A stretch of DNA of 64,000 nucleotides from contig CANNAC010000009.1 in the NCBI GenBank assembly GCA_947502495.1, forward strand, positions 1 through 64,000. The letters are read 5' to 3'. The translations under genes were made by a program, and so were the position numbers. Below the pieces are notes generated by a model. It saw nothing but the letters and a program-made list of their open reading frames with translations, searched no databases and was not told where the DNA came from. Positions 53,099 to 62,339 of this stretch are shown here, one piece after another. The stretch comes from an uncultured Flavobacteriaceae bacterium. Lineage in GTDB: Bacteria; Bacteroidota; Bacteroidia; Flavobacteriales; Flavobacteriaceae. Position 1 is the first letter of the stretch, and each line of letters opens with the position of its first letter.

Positions 53099-54532
53099 TT
53101 AGTTTACTACCAAACGCTTAGACGCAATTTTTTGCCCGTCCACATAAAGTGTATAAAAATAAACAGCAGATTGCATATTATTTTTAGATAATGTAACAGA
53201 ACCTTCGCCAAATTGGTGAATAGGAATATCATAAACCACTTGACCTAAAGATGAAACGACTTGAATATTAGCAGACCTATATTTAGTTGGTATATAATAA
53301 TCTATAACCGTATTGGTATTAAATGGATTAGGAATATTTTGATTTAATCTAATATTGCTTTCATCTAAAGGAACATCAGAAGGATCTTCAATACTTAGCG
53401 ATCCTCCACAAGCACAAGCTTCAATAACATCTAAACGAGACATTAAAGCATCAATTTGCGCTTGTTGCGCAGTATTTACATCTTCTAAATCTGTAATTGC
53501 TGTTTGTAAAGGCACTAAAATTGGTGCTAAATCTACATCTACTGAAGTTCCGTTTTCAATAGCAACAGTTAATGTAGTATCTGCTAAAGATGCAGAAGCT
53601 AAATTTTGATTATCACTAGAAGGATCTACCCAAACCGTTCCATCAAAATAGTAAGTCTTATTCTCGTCGGTATCATACACCAACATTCCTGCAACTGCAT
53701 CTACTTCTAAAGCAGTTCTACTTGCCGTTGTTAAACGGTTTAATAATAAAGCCTTGTCGGTTGCCGCTAAATCTAAAGACGCATTAGCATCTGGAGTTAT
53801 TGTAGCAATTCCTGCTTGAGCCCCAATATAAGCGTTACCTGTAATTGCAGCATTACCATTTACTTCTAATTTCTCTGAAGGCGAAGTGTCTCCCAAACTT
53901 ACATTACCTGTAGAAGCAATATATAAAGTATTTGAAGCTGCACCTGGTTGTATTTTAAAAGGCAACGCGCTACCATTGGTAACATCTCTTACAAAAAAAT
54001 TTGCTTCATTACCAGCAATATCCCAAGTTTGAGGAGTCCATCCACTAGCACCATTTTGTTCTAAACGAAGCGTTGGTGTATCGCCATCTGTAACCTGTAA
54101 CTCCACAACAGGAGCATTAGTTCCCAATCCTACATTCCCAGCATTCCCAATATATAACGCATTGCTTCCAGCTCCCGCTAAAATTCTAAAAGGGTTTGTT
54201 CCCGCTGTAGCATCATCGATTGCAAAATAATTTAGACCTCCATTAGCGGTATCATTAATAGAAATTCTCCAATCATTAGCGGCAAAACTTGCACTAGCGG
54301 AAGTGTCATCAAAATGAATTCTTAGGTTGTTCTCCTTTAACCTAACCGTATCAAAACCAAAGTTTTCACCATCTACACAGTCAAAACCAACGCAAGCGCT
54401 GCCGTCTACAATTAAGTCTTCCAGGATAACATTATCTCTTTGACTGCTTTCGGTGTCGGCATCTTGTTGTGCAAATACGGTCGCGCTAAGCAGTATGCAT
54501 AGCGGAATTAAGTAGTTTTTTAATTTTTTCAT
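53099..54532 (-). CDS. T9SS-sorted secreted protein with tail-fibre-like repeats
   Basis: A 477-residue protein with signal peptide MKKLKNYLIPLCILLSATVFA. Two related segments (FRILAGAGSNALYIGNAGNVG and FKIQPGAASNTLYIASTGNVS cores) precede SEKLEVNGNAAITGNAYIG, a layout like the tail-fibre-type repeats of secreted flavobacterial proteins. A short coiled coil follows (about 325-365, VNTAQQAQIDALMSRLDVIE). The last 75 residues are a type A T9SS sorting domain (NIPNPFNTNTVIDYYIP, ending KIASKRLVVN), so the protein is exported across the outer membrane. The repeats probably form a trimeric fibre. Function is unknown. Confidence 0.87.
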   Translation of the reverse strand: MKKLKNYLIPLCILLSATVFAQQDADTESSQRDNVILEDLIVDGSACVGFDCVDGENFGFDTVRLKENNLRIHFDDTSASASFAANDWRISINDTANGGLNYFAIDDATAGTNPFRILAGAGSNALYIGNAGNVGLGTNAPVVELQVTDGDTPTLRLEQNGASGWTPQTWDIAGNEANFFVRDVTNGSALPFKIQPGAASNTLYIASTGNVSLGDTSPSEKLEVNGNAAITGNAYIGAQAGIATITPDANASLDLAATDKALLLNRLTTASRTALEVDAVAGMLVYDTDENKTYYFDGTVWVDPSSDNQNLASASLADTTLTVAIENGTSVDVDLAPILVPLQTAITDLEDVNTAQQAQIDALMSRLDVIEACACGGSLSIEDPSDVPLDESNIRLNQNIPNPFNTNTVIDYYIPTKYRSANIQVVSSLGQVVYDIPIHQFGEGSVTLSKNNMQSAVYFYTLYVDGQKIASKRLVVN

Positions 54533-54702
54533 AATTTAAATAAATTGATTATTAGCACCAGCAAGGTAAATCAATTTGTTAAAACAGTATTTATACTGTC
54601 TTATTAATTTCTCAAAAACAGGGGTTTATACGTGGTTTAAATCTGTGTAAAATATAAGTTTTTGACATATAACACCAAGCTATTTTTATTTGTAAAAGGA
54701 GT

Positions 54703-56187
54703 CTACAATTTCAATGCTTTTTTAGATTTTTCTAATTGCTGCTGAAACAAGGTTTCATCCACTTCCTGTTTCCACATAGGAACCATTTTATGGATCAACT
54801 CTTTTCCTTCTTTGGTATTTAAAATTTCCGGAAATGCTTTTTCTAAAACCTCTAACATTACTGAAGTTGCTGTTGATGCTCCAGGTGAAGCGCCTAACAA
54901 ACAAGTAATGCTTCCGTCTTTGCTACTTACGACTTCTGTTCCAAATTGAAGCACGCCCCCTTCAAACGCATCCTTTTTAATAATTTGCACACGTTGTCCT
55001 GCAACAAGAATTTCCCAATCTTCACTTTTAGCATCCTTTACAAACTTCCGTAAAGCATCCATTCTATCTTCATGTAAAGAAGTTACTTGTTCTATTAAAT
55101 ATTTGGTTAAAGGCAAATTATGCCAGAATGCGCCTAATAAAGGCGAAATATTATCCAATTGCACGGATTTAAACAAATCAAGATTAGAACCTTCTTTTAA
55201 AAATTTCGGACTAAAACCAGCAAAAGGGCCAAAAAGCAATTCCCTTTTACCATCAATATATCTAGTATCTAAATGTGGTGTAGACATTGGTGGATCACCA
55301 ATTCCCGCTTTGCTATATACTTTTGCGTTATGCTGTTTTATAATCTCTTCATTTTTACAAACCAACCATTCGCCACTTATTGGAAAACCACCATAACCTT
55401 CCTTTTCATCCATCTCCACTTTTTGTAACAACAGTAAACTTCCTCCTCCTGCTCCAATAAAAACATGCTTCGATTCTAGATGATGTTTTTCATTGGTCAC
55501 AAGATTTTTTATTTCTACCGTCCAATCAATATCTGCACTAGGATCTACATCTTGCACTTCCATATTGCAATGTACAGGAGTATTATATTTAGTCTCCAAT
55601 ATTTTAAATAAGGATTTCGTAAGCGTTCCGTAATTCACTTCTGTACCTCGATCTATTCGAGAAGCAGCCATGATTTCCGCTTCATTTCTATTATGCATAA
55701 TTAAAGGAAACCATTCTCTCATTTTATTACTATCTCGAGTAAACTGAATGGTGTTAAACATAAAATGATCTTTCATACTATGAAAACGTTGCTCTAAATA
55801 ATCGGCATTTTCTTTTCCTAAAACCCAACTATGATGAGGAACAGGAGAAATAAAGGCTTCTGGGTTTTCCAGCAATCCTTCTTCTACTAAATAGCTCCAA
55901 AATTGTTTAGAAGTTTCAAACTGTTCGCAAATCTTTATAGCCTTCTCTATTATTACGGATCCATCTTCCTTTTCGGGACAATAATTCAACTCACAAAGTG
56001 CCGAATGGCCTGTTCCTGCATTATTCCATGCTGCGGAACTCTCTTGCGCAACGGCATCTAATCGTTCTACTATTAAAACTTTTAAGTCTGGTTTTAAAAT
56101 CTTAGAAATAAGCGCCAAAGTTGCACTCATAATTCCTCCTCCAACACAAATTAAATCGTATTCTTTAACGGCATTTATATCTTGCAT
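54703..56187 (-). CDS. mqo: Malate:quinone oxidoreductase
   Basis: A 494-residue FAD enzyme. The dinucleotide motif CVGGGIMSATL is at 15-25, and SSAAWNNAGTGHSALCELNY is diagnostic of Mqo. The GGGSLLLLQK and LLGASPGASTAT segments also match. It oxidises malate to oxaloacetate and passes electrons to quinone at the membrane, replacing or supplementing NAD-malate dehydrogenase. It has no operon partner, with 170 bp from the T9SS gene. The length is that of the family. Confidence 0.95.
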   Translation of the reverse strand: MQDINAVKEYDLICVGGGIMSATLALISKILKPDLKVLIVERLDAVAQESSAAWNNAGTGHSALCELNYCPEKEDGSVIIEKAIKICEQFETSKQFWSYLVEEGLLENPEAFISPVPHHSWVLGKENADYLEQRFHSMKDHFMFNTIQFTRDSNKMREWFPLIMHNRNEAEIMAASRIDRGTEVNYGTLTKSLFKILETKYNTPVHCNMEVQDVDPSADIDWTVEIKNLVTNEKHHLESKHVFIGAGGGSLLLLQKVEMDEKEGYGGFPISGEWLVCKNEEIIKQHNAKVYSKAGIGDPPMSTPHLDTRYIDGKRELLFGPFAGFSPKFLKEGSNLDLFKSVQLDNISPLLGAFWHNLPLTKYLIEQVTSLHEDRMDALRKFVKDAKSEDWEILVAGQRVQIIKKDAFEGGVLQFGTEVVSSKDGSITCLLGASPGASTATSVMLEVLEKAFPEILNTKEGKELIHKMVPMWKQEVDETLFQQQLEKSKKALKL

Positions 56188-56250
56188 AATTCTATACTAT
56201 CATTTAGGCTTAAATATATGTAAGTCCTTTCATATATTTAATTTTTAACC

Positions 56251-56279
56251 AAAAAAAAGGCCGCATATTGCGACCTTTT
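56251..56279 (-). terminator. Intrinsic terminator after the OmpW-like gene
   Basis: On the minus strand AAAGGTCGCA, loop ATA, TGCGGCCTTT form a 10-bp stem with one G-U pair, followed by a T-tract. It lies 18 bp past the stop codon of the outer-membrane protein gene. Confidence 0.85.
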
Positions 56280-56296
56280 ATAATAAATTCTTAGTG

Positions 56297-56953
56297 TTAA
56301 AATAGTCTATAACCAATACCAACACCTGCAATAAAAGGGTTAATATCTACATCTGCACCAACTGTAGCTCCTAATGCTGTTGTTGCATTTACGGTAACAT
56401 CTGTATTTAATAATAAATATTTAGCATCTAAATTAATAAACCATTTGTCGGTAATATCAAAATCAAATCCTAACTGAAAAGCAAAACCAAAAGCGTTATC
56501 ATACTCCACTTTATCTGCTACAGGACCAGAATTTTCATCATAAAACAAAGTGTAGTTCACTCCTGCTCCTACATAAGGATGTACCATATCGCCATTAAAA
56601 TGGTATTGCAGCGTCAATGTTGGAGGCAACAATCTAACATCCCCTAACGGAATATCTCCTGCCGCTGTAGATATGGCTTTGACATCATGTTGGGTTGTTG
56701 CTAAAATTAATTCTGCTGCTATGTTTTTTGTAAAGAAATACGTTAAATCTAATTCTGGAACATAATCGTTTGTAATAGTAACATCTCCGCCAATAGCTTC
56801 TATGTTCGCAGATTCATTAGGAACAACCGCTAAAGCTCGTACTCGGAGTTGAAATTTTGTGAAACCAGTATCTTCTATTGAAATATTCTCTTGTGCGTTA
56901 GCTGAAATAAAAGCGAAACTTGCAATTAAGGCTGTTATAAATAATTTTCTCAT
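56297..56953 (-). CDS. OmpW-family outer-membrane beta-barrel protein
   Basis: I start at ATG 56953 (218 residues) since MRKLFITALIASFAFISANA is a clean signal peptide; the track start adds 20 residues. The rest is an eight-stranded barrel: FQLRVRALAVVPNESANI at the start, DVTITNDYVPELDLTYFFTKN, and the HPYVGAGVNYTLFY strand typical of OmpW. The C-terminus ends in Phe (GYRLF). OmpW-type barrels form narrow hydrophobic channels. It has its own terminator and no operon partner. Confidence 0.92.
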   Translation of the reverse strand: MRKLFITALIASFAFISANAQENISIEDTGFTKFQLRVRALAVVPNESANIEAIGGDVTITNDYVPELDLTYFFTKNIAAELILATTQHDVKAISTAAGDIPLGDVRLLPPTLTLQYHFNGDMVHPYVGAGVNYTLFYDENSGPVADKVEYDNAFGFAFQLGFDFDITDKWFINLDAKYLLLNTDVTVNATTALGATVGADVDINPFIAGVGIGYRLF

Positions 56954-57125
56954 AATAATTGGGTTTAAATTTGAAACAAAATTAATTACGAAAAACGCCT
57001 TAAAAGATGACAAAAGTCATAGTTTGAAACCTAATTTTTAAATCTGATTTTATAGATAATAATCCGCGAAAATACTTCCCTTTATGAAAAAAATAAAGTA
57101 ATTTTAATGACTATTCTAAGCTAAA

Positions 57126-57794
57126 ATGAAATTAAACAAATACATAGATCACACGCTTTTAAAAGCAACAGCAACTAAAGAAGATATTATACAAATTTGT
57201 AAAGAAGCCATAGCACACGATTTCTTTTCGGTATGTGTAAACTCCTGCTACATACCATTAGTTAAGGACCAATTAAAAAATTCGGATGTAAAGGTTTGTA
57301 GCGTTATAGGTTTTCCTTTAGGCGCCATGAGTACCAATGCAAAAGTAGCAGAAACCAAACAAGCTTTAAAAGATGGAGCAGATGAAATAGATATGGTTTT
57401 AAATATTGGTTTTTTAAAAAGTAACGATTTTGATGCCGTTTCTAAAGATATAGAAGCTGTAAAAAAGGTAATGCCAAATCATACTTTAAAAGTAATATTG
57501 GAAACTTGTTATTTGGAAGCATCGGAAATCCTAAAAACAAGTGCATTAGCCATTCAAGCTGGAGCAGATTTTATAAAAACTTCTACCGGATTCGGAACTG
57601 GAGGCGCTACGATAAATCATATAAAACTAATGCAATCTGTTATTGCAAATGGCAATACGAAAATTAAAGCTTCCGGAGGAATTAGAGATACTAAAACCGC
57701 TTTAGCGTACATTCATCTTGGTGTAGACAGAATAGGAACCTCGAACGGAATTGCAATTGTAACCGGAACAACTTCCGAAGAAAACAATTACTAA
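57126..57794 (+). CDS. deoC: Deoxyribose-phosphate aldolase
   Basis: A 222-residue class I TIM-barrel aldolase. Schiff-base Lys151 lies in DFIKTSTGFG, and IDHTLLKATAT at the N-terminus and the later KASGGIRD (second catalytic Lys) are typical. It splits 2-deoxyribose-5-phosphate to glyceraldehyde-3-phosphate and acetaldehyde. The purine-nucleoside phosphorylase gene follows after 20 bp, so the pair salvages deoxynucleosides. Confidence 0.96.
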   Translation: MKLNKYIDHTLLKATATKEDIIQICKEAIAHDFFSVCVNSCYIPLVKDQLKNSDVKVCSVIGFPLGAMSTNAKVAETKQALKDGADEIDMVLNIGFLKSNDFDAVSKDIEAVKKVMPNHTLKVILETCYLEASEILKTSALAIQAGADFIKTSTGFGTGGATINHIKLMQSVIANGNTKIKASGGIRDTKTALAYIHLGVDRIGTSNGIAIVTGTTSEENNY

Positions 57795-57814
57795 TCAAAA
57801 AAATAAAACTATAA

Positions 57815-58513
57815 ATGAGCATACATATTGGAGCCAATAAAGGCGATATCGCAGAAACTATTTTATTACCAGGAGATCCTTTGCGCGCAAAATGGATTGC
57901 AGAAACTTTTTTTGAAAACCCGGTTTGTTTTAATGAAGTAAGAGGTATGTTAGGCTATACTGGAACCTTTGAAGGAAAGCGTGTTTCGGTAATGGGAACT
58001 GGAATGGGAGTACCAAGTATTTCAATTTATGCCCATGAACTGATTACGCAGTTTGGCGTTAAAAATCTGATTCGCGTTGGTAGTTCTGGTTCGTATCAAA
58101 AACATATTAAAATAAGAGATGTGGTTTTAGCCATGGCTGCTTCTTCTAATTCTGGTGTAAACGAATTACGTTTTGGTGGTGCAGATTACGCTCCTACTGC
58201 GAGTTTTGAACTTTTTCAAAAAGCGGTAGATACGGCAAAAGCAAAAAAAATCGCCATAAAAGCTGGTAACGTTTTTACAAGTGATGAATTCTATGCAGAC
58301 GATTTTGAATCCTACAAGAAGTGGAGCAAATTTGGTGTGCTTTGTGTAGAAATGGAAACGGCAGGTTTATATACGGTTGCTGCAAAACATAATGTAAACG
58401 CGCTTACTATTCTTACTATTTCCGATTCTTTAGTAACTGGTGAAACGACTACAAGTAAAGAAAGGGAAACGACTTTTAAAGATATGATAGCAATTGCTTT
58501 AGAGCTAGCCTAA
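57815..58513 (+). CDS. deoD: Purine-nucleoside phosphorylase, DeoD type
   Basis: A 232-residue hexameric-type phosphorylase. [16 protein letters not shown] is the DeoD N-terminal motif, [18 protein letters not shown] binds phosphate and nucleoside, and the catalytic Asp is in [10 protein letters not shown]. It converts purine (deoxy)nucleosides plus phosphate to base and (deoxy)ribose-1-phosphate, feeding DeoC after isomerisation. It lies 20 bp after deoC in one operon. Confidence 0.96.
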   Translation: MSIHIGANKGDIAETILLPGDPLRAKWIAETFFENPVCFNEVRGMLGYTGTFEGKRVSVMGTGMGVPSISIYAHELITQFGVKNLIRVGSSGSYQKHIKIRDVVLAMAASSNSGVNELRFGGADYAPTASFELFQKAVDTAKAKKIAIKAGNVFTSDEFYADDFESYKKWSKFGVLCVEMETAGLYTVAAKHNVNALTILTISDSLVTGETTTSKERETTFKDMIAIALELA

Positions 58514-58517
58514 TTAT

Positions 58518-59255
58518 TTATTTTACGGTAATATTTTCAAGCTCAATTTTGGAAAGCAGCTTTAAATTATTCGCTTCAAAAGCCTTGTCTGTATCCAAAA
58601 GATTAAGGCTTTCTTCTTTTGGTTTAAAATTGTTATAATCTACAAAACGCAAACCGTTTATAGTTCGCACATTGTACGCTTCGCGGAAACGAATACCAAC
58701 ACCAGATGCTTCTTGATACGAATAGGCCAAATAATCTACGGTATATGTTTCGGTATTTACCCAATATAAAAATACATCTTCAAAATCTTCTCCGCCACCT
58801 TCTTGCTGAAAAGTCACTTTAATTTTATGGTAGTTTTTTCCTTTAATAGAAACGTTCCCTAAATTTTCTTTAATGACTGCGGCATCATTTAATCCGTAAG
58901 GTAATAAAGCAAAATAATGTACCGAATTTACCGATGCTGCATATTTTACAGACATCGAATCTGCAACTACAATCTCTTCCGTATTGACAAATCTTTTAAA
59001 TCCTTCATTATTTAGTACGTCGCGAATCACCTGCGTAGCATCTTTAAACTCGCGTTCGTATTGATATATTTCGTTTTTACGAATGGCAGTATACTGTTTA
59101 TCTCTAAAATCAAAGACTATTTCTGCATCTACATATTTTTCGCCTCCAGCGACTTCAATTGCTTTATTAATAATGGTATTTGCTGTTTCTACTTTTTCGG
59201 TTTTACAAGCTATAAATAGGACACAAACTACAATTAGGTATTTTAAATTTTGCAT
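58518..59255 (-). CDS. Lipoprotein of unknown function (possibly DUF6503)
   Basis: A 245-residue protein with signal peptide MQNLKYLIVVCVLFIAC and a lipobox ending in Cys17. The mature part has AGGEKYVDAEIVFDFRDKQY, which fits the beta-rich DUF6503-like group as far as I can tell by eye. It lies convergent to deoD with 4 bp between the stop codons. In some annotations proteins of this kind carry the neighbour's name by mistake; nothing here suggests an aldolase. Function is unknown. Confidence 0.75.
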   Translation of the reverse strand: MQNLKYLIVVCVLFIACKTEKVETANTIINKAIEVAGGEKYVDAEIVFDFRDKQYTAIRKNEIYQYEREFKDATQVIRDVLNNEGFKRFVNTEEIVVADSMSVKYAASVNSVHYFALLPYGLNDAAVIKENLGNVSIKGKNYHKIKVTFQQEGGGEDFEDVFLYWVNTETYTVDYLAYSYQEASGVGIRFREAYNVRTINGLRFVDYNNFKPKEESLNLLDTDKAFEANNLKLLSKIELENITVK

Positions 59256-59326
59256 GAGGTATAGGTTTCTTTAGGTTGTCGCAAAATTAATCAATTAATA
59301 ACATTTTAGTACTTAATTAAATTATG

Positions 59327-59334
59327 TAATTTTG
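59327..59334 (+). promoter_or_regulatory. -7 promoter box (TAnnTTTG) for smpB
   Basis: TAATTTTG matches the Bacteroidota -7 consensus and ends only 6 bp before the smpB ATG at 59341. The transcript must be leaderless or nearly so. Confidence 0.55.
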
Positions 59335-59340
59335 GCGAAC

Positions 59341-59802
59341 ATGCAAAACACTGTAAACATAAAAAACAAAAAGGCAAGATTCGAATACGAAATACTCGAT
59401 AAATATACTGCTGGAATTGTTTTAACGGGTACCGAAATAAAATCGATTAGAGATAGTAAAGCTTCTATTACCGAAAGCTTTTGCGAATTTAATGAGAAAG
59501 GAGAACTATTTGTTATCAACATGACCATTCAAGAATATGTTTATGGTAACTACTATAATCATGCGCCAAAAGCAGAGCGCAAGCTTTTATTAAACAAACG
59601 CGAACTTAAAAAATTAGAAAAAGACGTGAACACAAAAGGTTTAACGATTGTTCCGTTACGTTTATTTTTAAATGAAAGAGGTTTAGCCAAGCTAGTTGTT
59701 GCTTTAGCAAAAGGTAAGAAACTTTATGATAAGCGAGAGACGATGAAAGACAGTGATAATAAACGAGACTTAGCTAGAATTAAGAAAAGTTTTAATAACT
59801 AA
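59341..59802 (+). CDS. smpB: SsrA-binding protein SmpB
   Basis: A 153-residue SmpB. I start at ATG 59341; the track's TTG adds three residues. The RNA-binding barrel has [34 protein letters not shown] and [15 protein letters not shown], and the C-terminal helix is [17 protein letters not shown]. SmpB delivers tmRNA to stalled ribosomes (trans-translation). It stands alone, with a promoter almost at its start codon, and the convergent pcm gene lies downstream. Confidence 0.96.
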   Translation: MQNTVNIKNKKARFEYEILDKYTAGIVLTGTEIKSIRDSKASITESFCEFNEKGELFVINMTIQEYVYGNYYNHAPKAERKLLLNKRELKKLEKDVNTKGLTIVPLRLFLNERGLAKLVVALAKGKKLYDKRETMKDSDNKRDLARIKKSFNN

Positions 59803-59936
59803 AGACTTTTTAATTATTAAAACTTTTCTTCTGAATTATTTACTTTACACTTTAAAAATAAATTCCTAAAGCTTATTTGGAAACATATATTGTATTTGTA
59901 TTCCTATAACTTCGTTTTCCAAAACTATAAAAGATA

Positions 59937-60578
59937 CTAGTTCTTATCTTCTAGTAAAGGCACAAAACGAAACTCACCAAATTCGTGTTTTTCAAATTCC
60001 TTTTCTCCATTTCTAATAAACAAAGTCATAGTTTGCACGTCATCTCCAACAGGTATTACTAATCGCCCGCCAATGGCTAACTGACTCAACAATGGTTTTG
60101 GCACAAAAGGAGCTCCGGCAGTTACAATGATACTAGCAAAAGGCGCTTCTTCTTTTAAACCTTTATAGCCATCACCAAAAATGAGTTTCTTTGGTCGGTA
60201 GCCAAGCTTTGGCAAAAACTTAGAGGTTTTTTTAAAAAGCTCTTGCTGTCTTTCTATGCTATACACTTTAGCTCCTAATTCACACAAAACAGCAGTTTGG
60301 TAACCGCTTCCTGTTCCAATTTCTAAAACTTTATCGGTAGGTTTTATTTGTAATAATTCCGATTGAAAAGCAACGGTATACGGTTGTGATATCGTTTGAT
60401 CTGCGGCAATAGGAAACGCTTTATCTTGGTATGCATGGTCCAAAAAACTTGAATCCATAAACAAATGTCTTGGTATTTTTCTAATGGCAGCTAGAACTTG
60501 TTTGTCTTGTATTCCTTTGAAAACTAGAACATCTACTAGTTTTTGTCGTAATCCTTGATGTTTAAATGTGTCTTTCAA
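59937..60578 (-). CDS. pcm: Protein-L-isoaspartate O-methyltransferase
   Basis: A 213-residue SAM methyltransferase. The SAM motif LEIGTGSGYQTAVL and the GDGYKG turn are typical of Pcm, and FASIIVTAGAPFVP and GGRLVIPVG complete the family pattern. It methylates isoaspartyl residues in damaged proteins so that they can revert to aspartate. The size is that of the family. It is a single gene with a terminator from the next minus-strand gene upstream of it. Confidence 0.94.
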   Translation of the reverse strand: MKDTFKHQGLRQKLVDVLVFKGIQDKQVLAAIRKIPRHLFMDSSFLDHAYQDKAFPIAADQTISQPYTVAFQSELLQIKPTDKVLEIGTGSGYQTAVLCELGAKVYSIERQQELFKKTSKFLPKLGYRPKKLIFGDGYKGLKEEAPFASIIVTAGAPFVPKPLLSQLAIGGRLVIPVGDDVQTMTLFIRNGEKEFEKHEFGEFRFVPLLEDKN

Positions 60579-60640
60579 AAAATGGGTTAGTTTAGAATGC
60601 TAAAATTAAACAAACATTTTAAAGACCATGAATAAAAAAG

Positions 60641-60677
60641 CAAAAAAAAGCATCAAATTATAATAACTTGATGCTTT
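60641..60677 (-). terminator. Intrinsic terminator after the small secreted protein gene
   Basis: AAAGCATCAA and TTGATGCTTT form a perfect 10-bp stem around a 10-base AT loop, with an A-tract on the plus strand that reads as a T-tract on the minus strand. It lies about 20 bp past the stop codon of the 60698-60970 gene. Confidence 0.85.
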
Positions 60678-60697
60678 GTCTTTTATTAAAAAGAAGT

Positions 60698-60970
60698 TTA
60701 ATTGGAAACAATTATCTTATAGGTGGTAACATCTTCTTTACCAACCAAAGCCACCATTTCTTTCGCTTTTTCCAGCGATGTAGAATAACCGGTTGCGGTA
60801 CCATAATTACTTTCTACCTGCCATAAATACATGTCTTTTTTATAGTTATTATTAAAACTATCTAATTTTTCTTTTAATACTTTATCCTGTAAAGTTTGTG
60901 TTCCGTTAGTTGCAGAAATCGTTGTTGTAATAAAAAATACAGCGCTTAATGTTATGATTAATTTTTTCAT
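60698..60970 (-). CDS. Small secreted protein of unknown function
   Basis: I start at ATG 60970 (90 residues) because MKKLIITLSAVFFITTTISA is a signal peptide; the track start adds 22 residues. The mature protein has about 70 residues, with a helix (TLQDKVLKEKLDSFNNN) and short strands. GTATGYSTSLEKAKEMVAL resembles a small alpha-beta domain. I do not recognise a family. It has its own terminator and no operon partner. Confidence 0.7.
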   Translation of the reverse strand: MKKLIITLSAVFFITTTISATNGTQTLQDKVLKEKLDSFNNNYKKDMYLWQVESNYGTATGYSTSLEKAKEMVALVGKEDVTTYKIIVSN

Positions 60971-61155
60971 GATTTTATAAATTTTAAGTGAAACAATGTG
61001 TGCTCTTATAAGTCGTACACTATATCTACGAACCAAACTTTAACAATAGATTTCGCACAAATCACAAATTTCCGTTAAAGGGTAGTTAAGGCTTTCTTAA
61101 AATGAATTCCTTTAAAAAGATTACTGATAATTAACAATTAAAAAATTAAAAATCT

Positions 61156-61163
61156 TATTTTTG
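61156..61163 (+). promoter_or_regulatory. -7 promoter box (TAnnTTTG) for the oxidoreductase gene
   Basis: TATTTTTG fits the Bacteroidota -7 consensus and lies 16 bp upstream of the ATG at 61180. Confidence 0.4.
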
Positions 61164-61179
61164 TTAAAAACGTAAAACA

Positions 61180-62139
61180 ATGCTAAAAGCTGGAGTTCTT
61201 GGTGCTGGTCACCTTGGGAAAATTCATTTAAGATTACTTCATCAATCTGATAAATATAATCTGGTAGGTTTCTATGATGCCGACGAAGAAAACGCAAAAA
61301 AAGTAGCTGCCGAATTTGGGTACACTTATTTTAATTCTATTGACAAGCTTATTGAAGCTGTAGATGTGGTCGATATTGTAACTCCTACCCTTTCGCATTA
61401 CGATTGTGCTAGAAAAGCGATTGCAAAAGGCAAACATATTTTTATTGAAAAGCCTATAACCAATACGGTAGAAGAAGCCGAAACACTAAGAACTTTAGTT
61501 GCAGAATATGGCGTAAAAGGACAAGTTGGTCATGTAGAGCGCTTTAACCCTGCTTTTATAGCGGTTAAAGATATGCTAGACAAACCAATGTTTATAGAAA
61601 CACATCGTTTAGCCGAATTTAACCCGCGCGGAACAGATGTTCCTGTGGTTTTAGATTTAATGATTCACGATATAGATATTATATTAAGTGTTGTACAATC
61701 TAAAGTAAAACACGTTAGTGCAAGTGGTGTATCTGTAATTAGTGATACTCCAGATATTGCCAATGCAAGAATCGAATTTGTAAATGGCTGCGTGGCAAAC
61801 TTAACTGCAAGTCGAATCTCTTTAAAAAACATGCGTAAAACACGTTTCTTTCAACGTGACGCCTATGTTTCTGTAGATTTCTTAGAAAAGAAATGTGAAG
61901 TGGTTAAAATGAAAGATGCGCCGAAAGAACCAGGAGATTTCGATATGATATTACAAAATGCCGAAGGTATTAAAAAGCAAATCTATTTTGATAATCCGCA
62001 AGTAGATGGCAACAATGCTATTCTGGACGAATTAGAATCTTTTGCAGATGCCATAAACAACAATACAAAACCAGTTGTAACCTTACATGATGGTACAGAA
62101 GCGTTACGTGTTGCAACGATGATAATCGATCAGTTTTAG
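61180..62139 (+). CDS. Gfo/Idh/MocA-family oxidoreductase
   Basis: A 319-residue protein. The NAD(P)-binding motif is GVLGAGHLGKIH at 5-16, the EKP motif is FIEKPITN at about 87-94, and GHVERFNPAF and HDIDIILS complete the sugar-dehydrogenase-like pattern. Substrates of the family are usually sugars or sugar acids; none can be named. It precedes a 3-hydroxybutyryl-CoA dehydrogenase gene, but a 200-bp gap with repeats separates them, so they may not be one operon. Confidence 0.88.
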   Translation: MLKAGVLGAGHLGKIHLRLLHQSDKYNLVGFYDADEENAKKVAAEFGYTYFNSIDKLIEAVDVVDIVTPTLSHYDCARKAIAKGKHIFIEKPITNTVEEAETLRTLVAEYGVKGQVGHVERFNPAFIAVKDMLDKPMFIETHRLAEFNPRGTDVPVVLDLMIHDIDIILSVVQSKVKHVSASGVSVISDTPDIANARIEFVNGCVANLTASRISLKNMRKTRFFQRDAYVSVDFLEKKCEVVKMKDAPKEPGDFDMILQNAEGIKKQIYFDNPQVDGNNAILDELESFADAINNNTKPVVTLHDGTEALRVATMIIDQF

Positions 62140-62339
62140 AAATAGTTTTCAGTCTTACTCGAATAACTTAAAAACAGCCATTTCCTTTCCTTTTTTTTTA
62201 AGGAAAGGTGGATTTAATTTTCCATAGAAAATTAAAGACGGAAAGGTCATAAACACAACAGTTTCTCCTTTGGGGAGATTAATAGAGGAACAATAAACAG
62301 ATTTCCGCTTTCGCGGAAATAAAAATAAAATTATTTTCA
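62140..62339. repeat. Repeat-rich gap with hairpins before the dehydrogenase gene
   Basis: CCTTTCCTT, a T-rich loop and AAGGAAAGG form a 9-bp stem at 62184-62208. TCTCC-TTTG-GGGAGA follows at about 62265-62278. The last hairpin is listed separately. The arrangement looks like several fragments of dispersed repeats joined together. The 62155-62403 minus-strand ORF is not a gene. Confidence 0.6.
62301..62320 (+). promoter_or_regulatory. Hairpin leader element upstream of the dehydrogenase gene
   Basis: ATTTCCGC-TTTC-GCGGAAAT is a perfect 8-bp stem, 19 nt before the ATG at 62340. The spacer AAAAATAAAATTATTTTCA is close to those of bshB1 and ytxJ. Confidence 0.6.
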
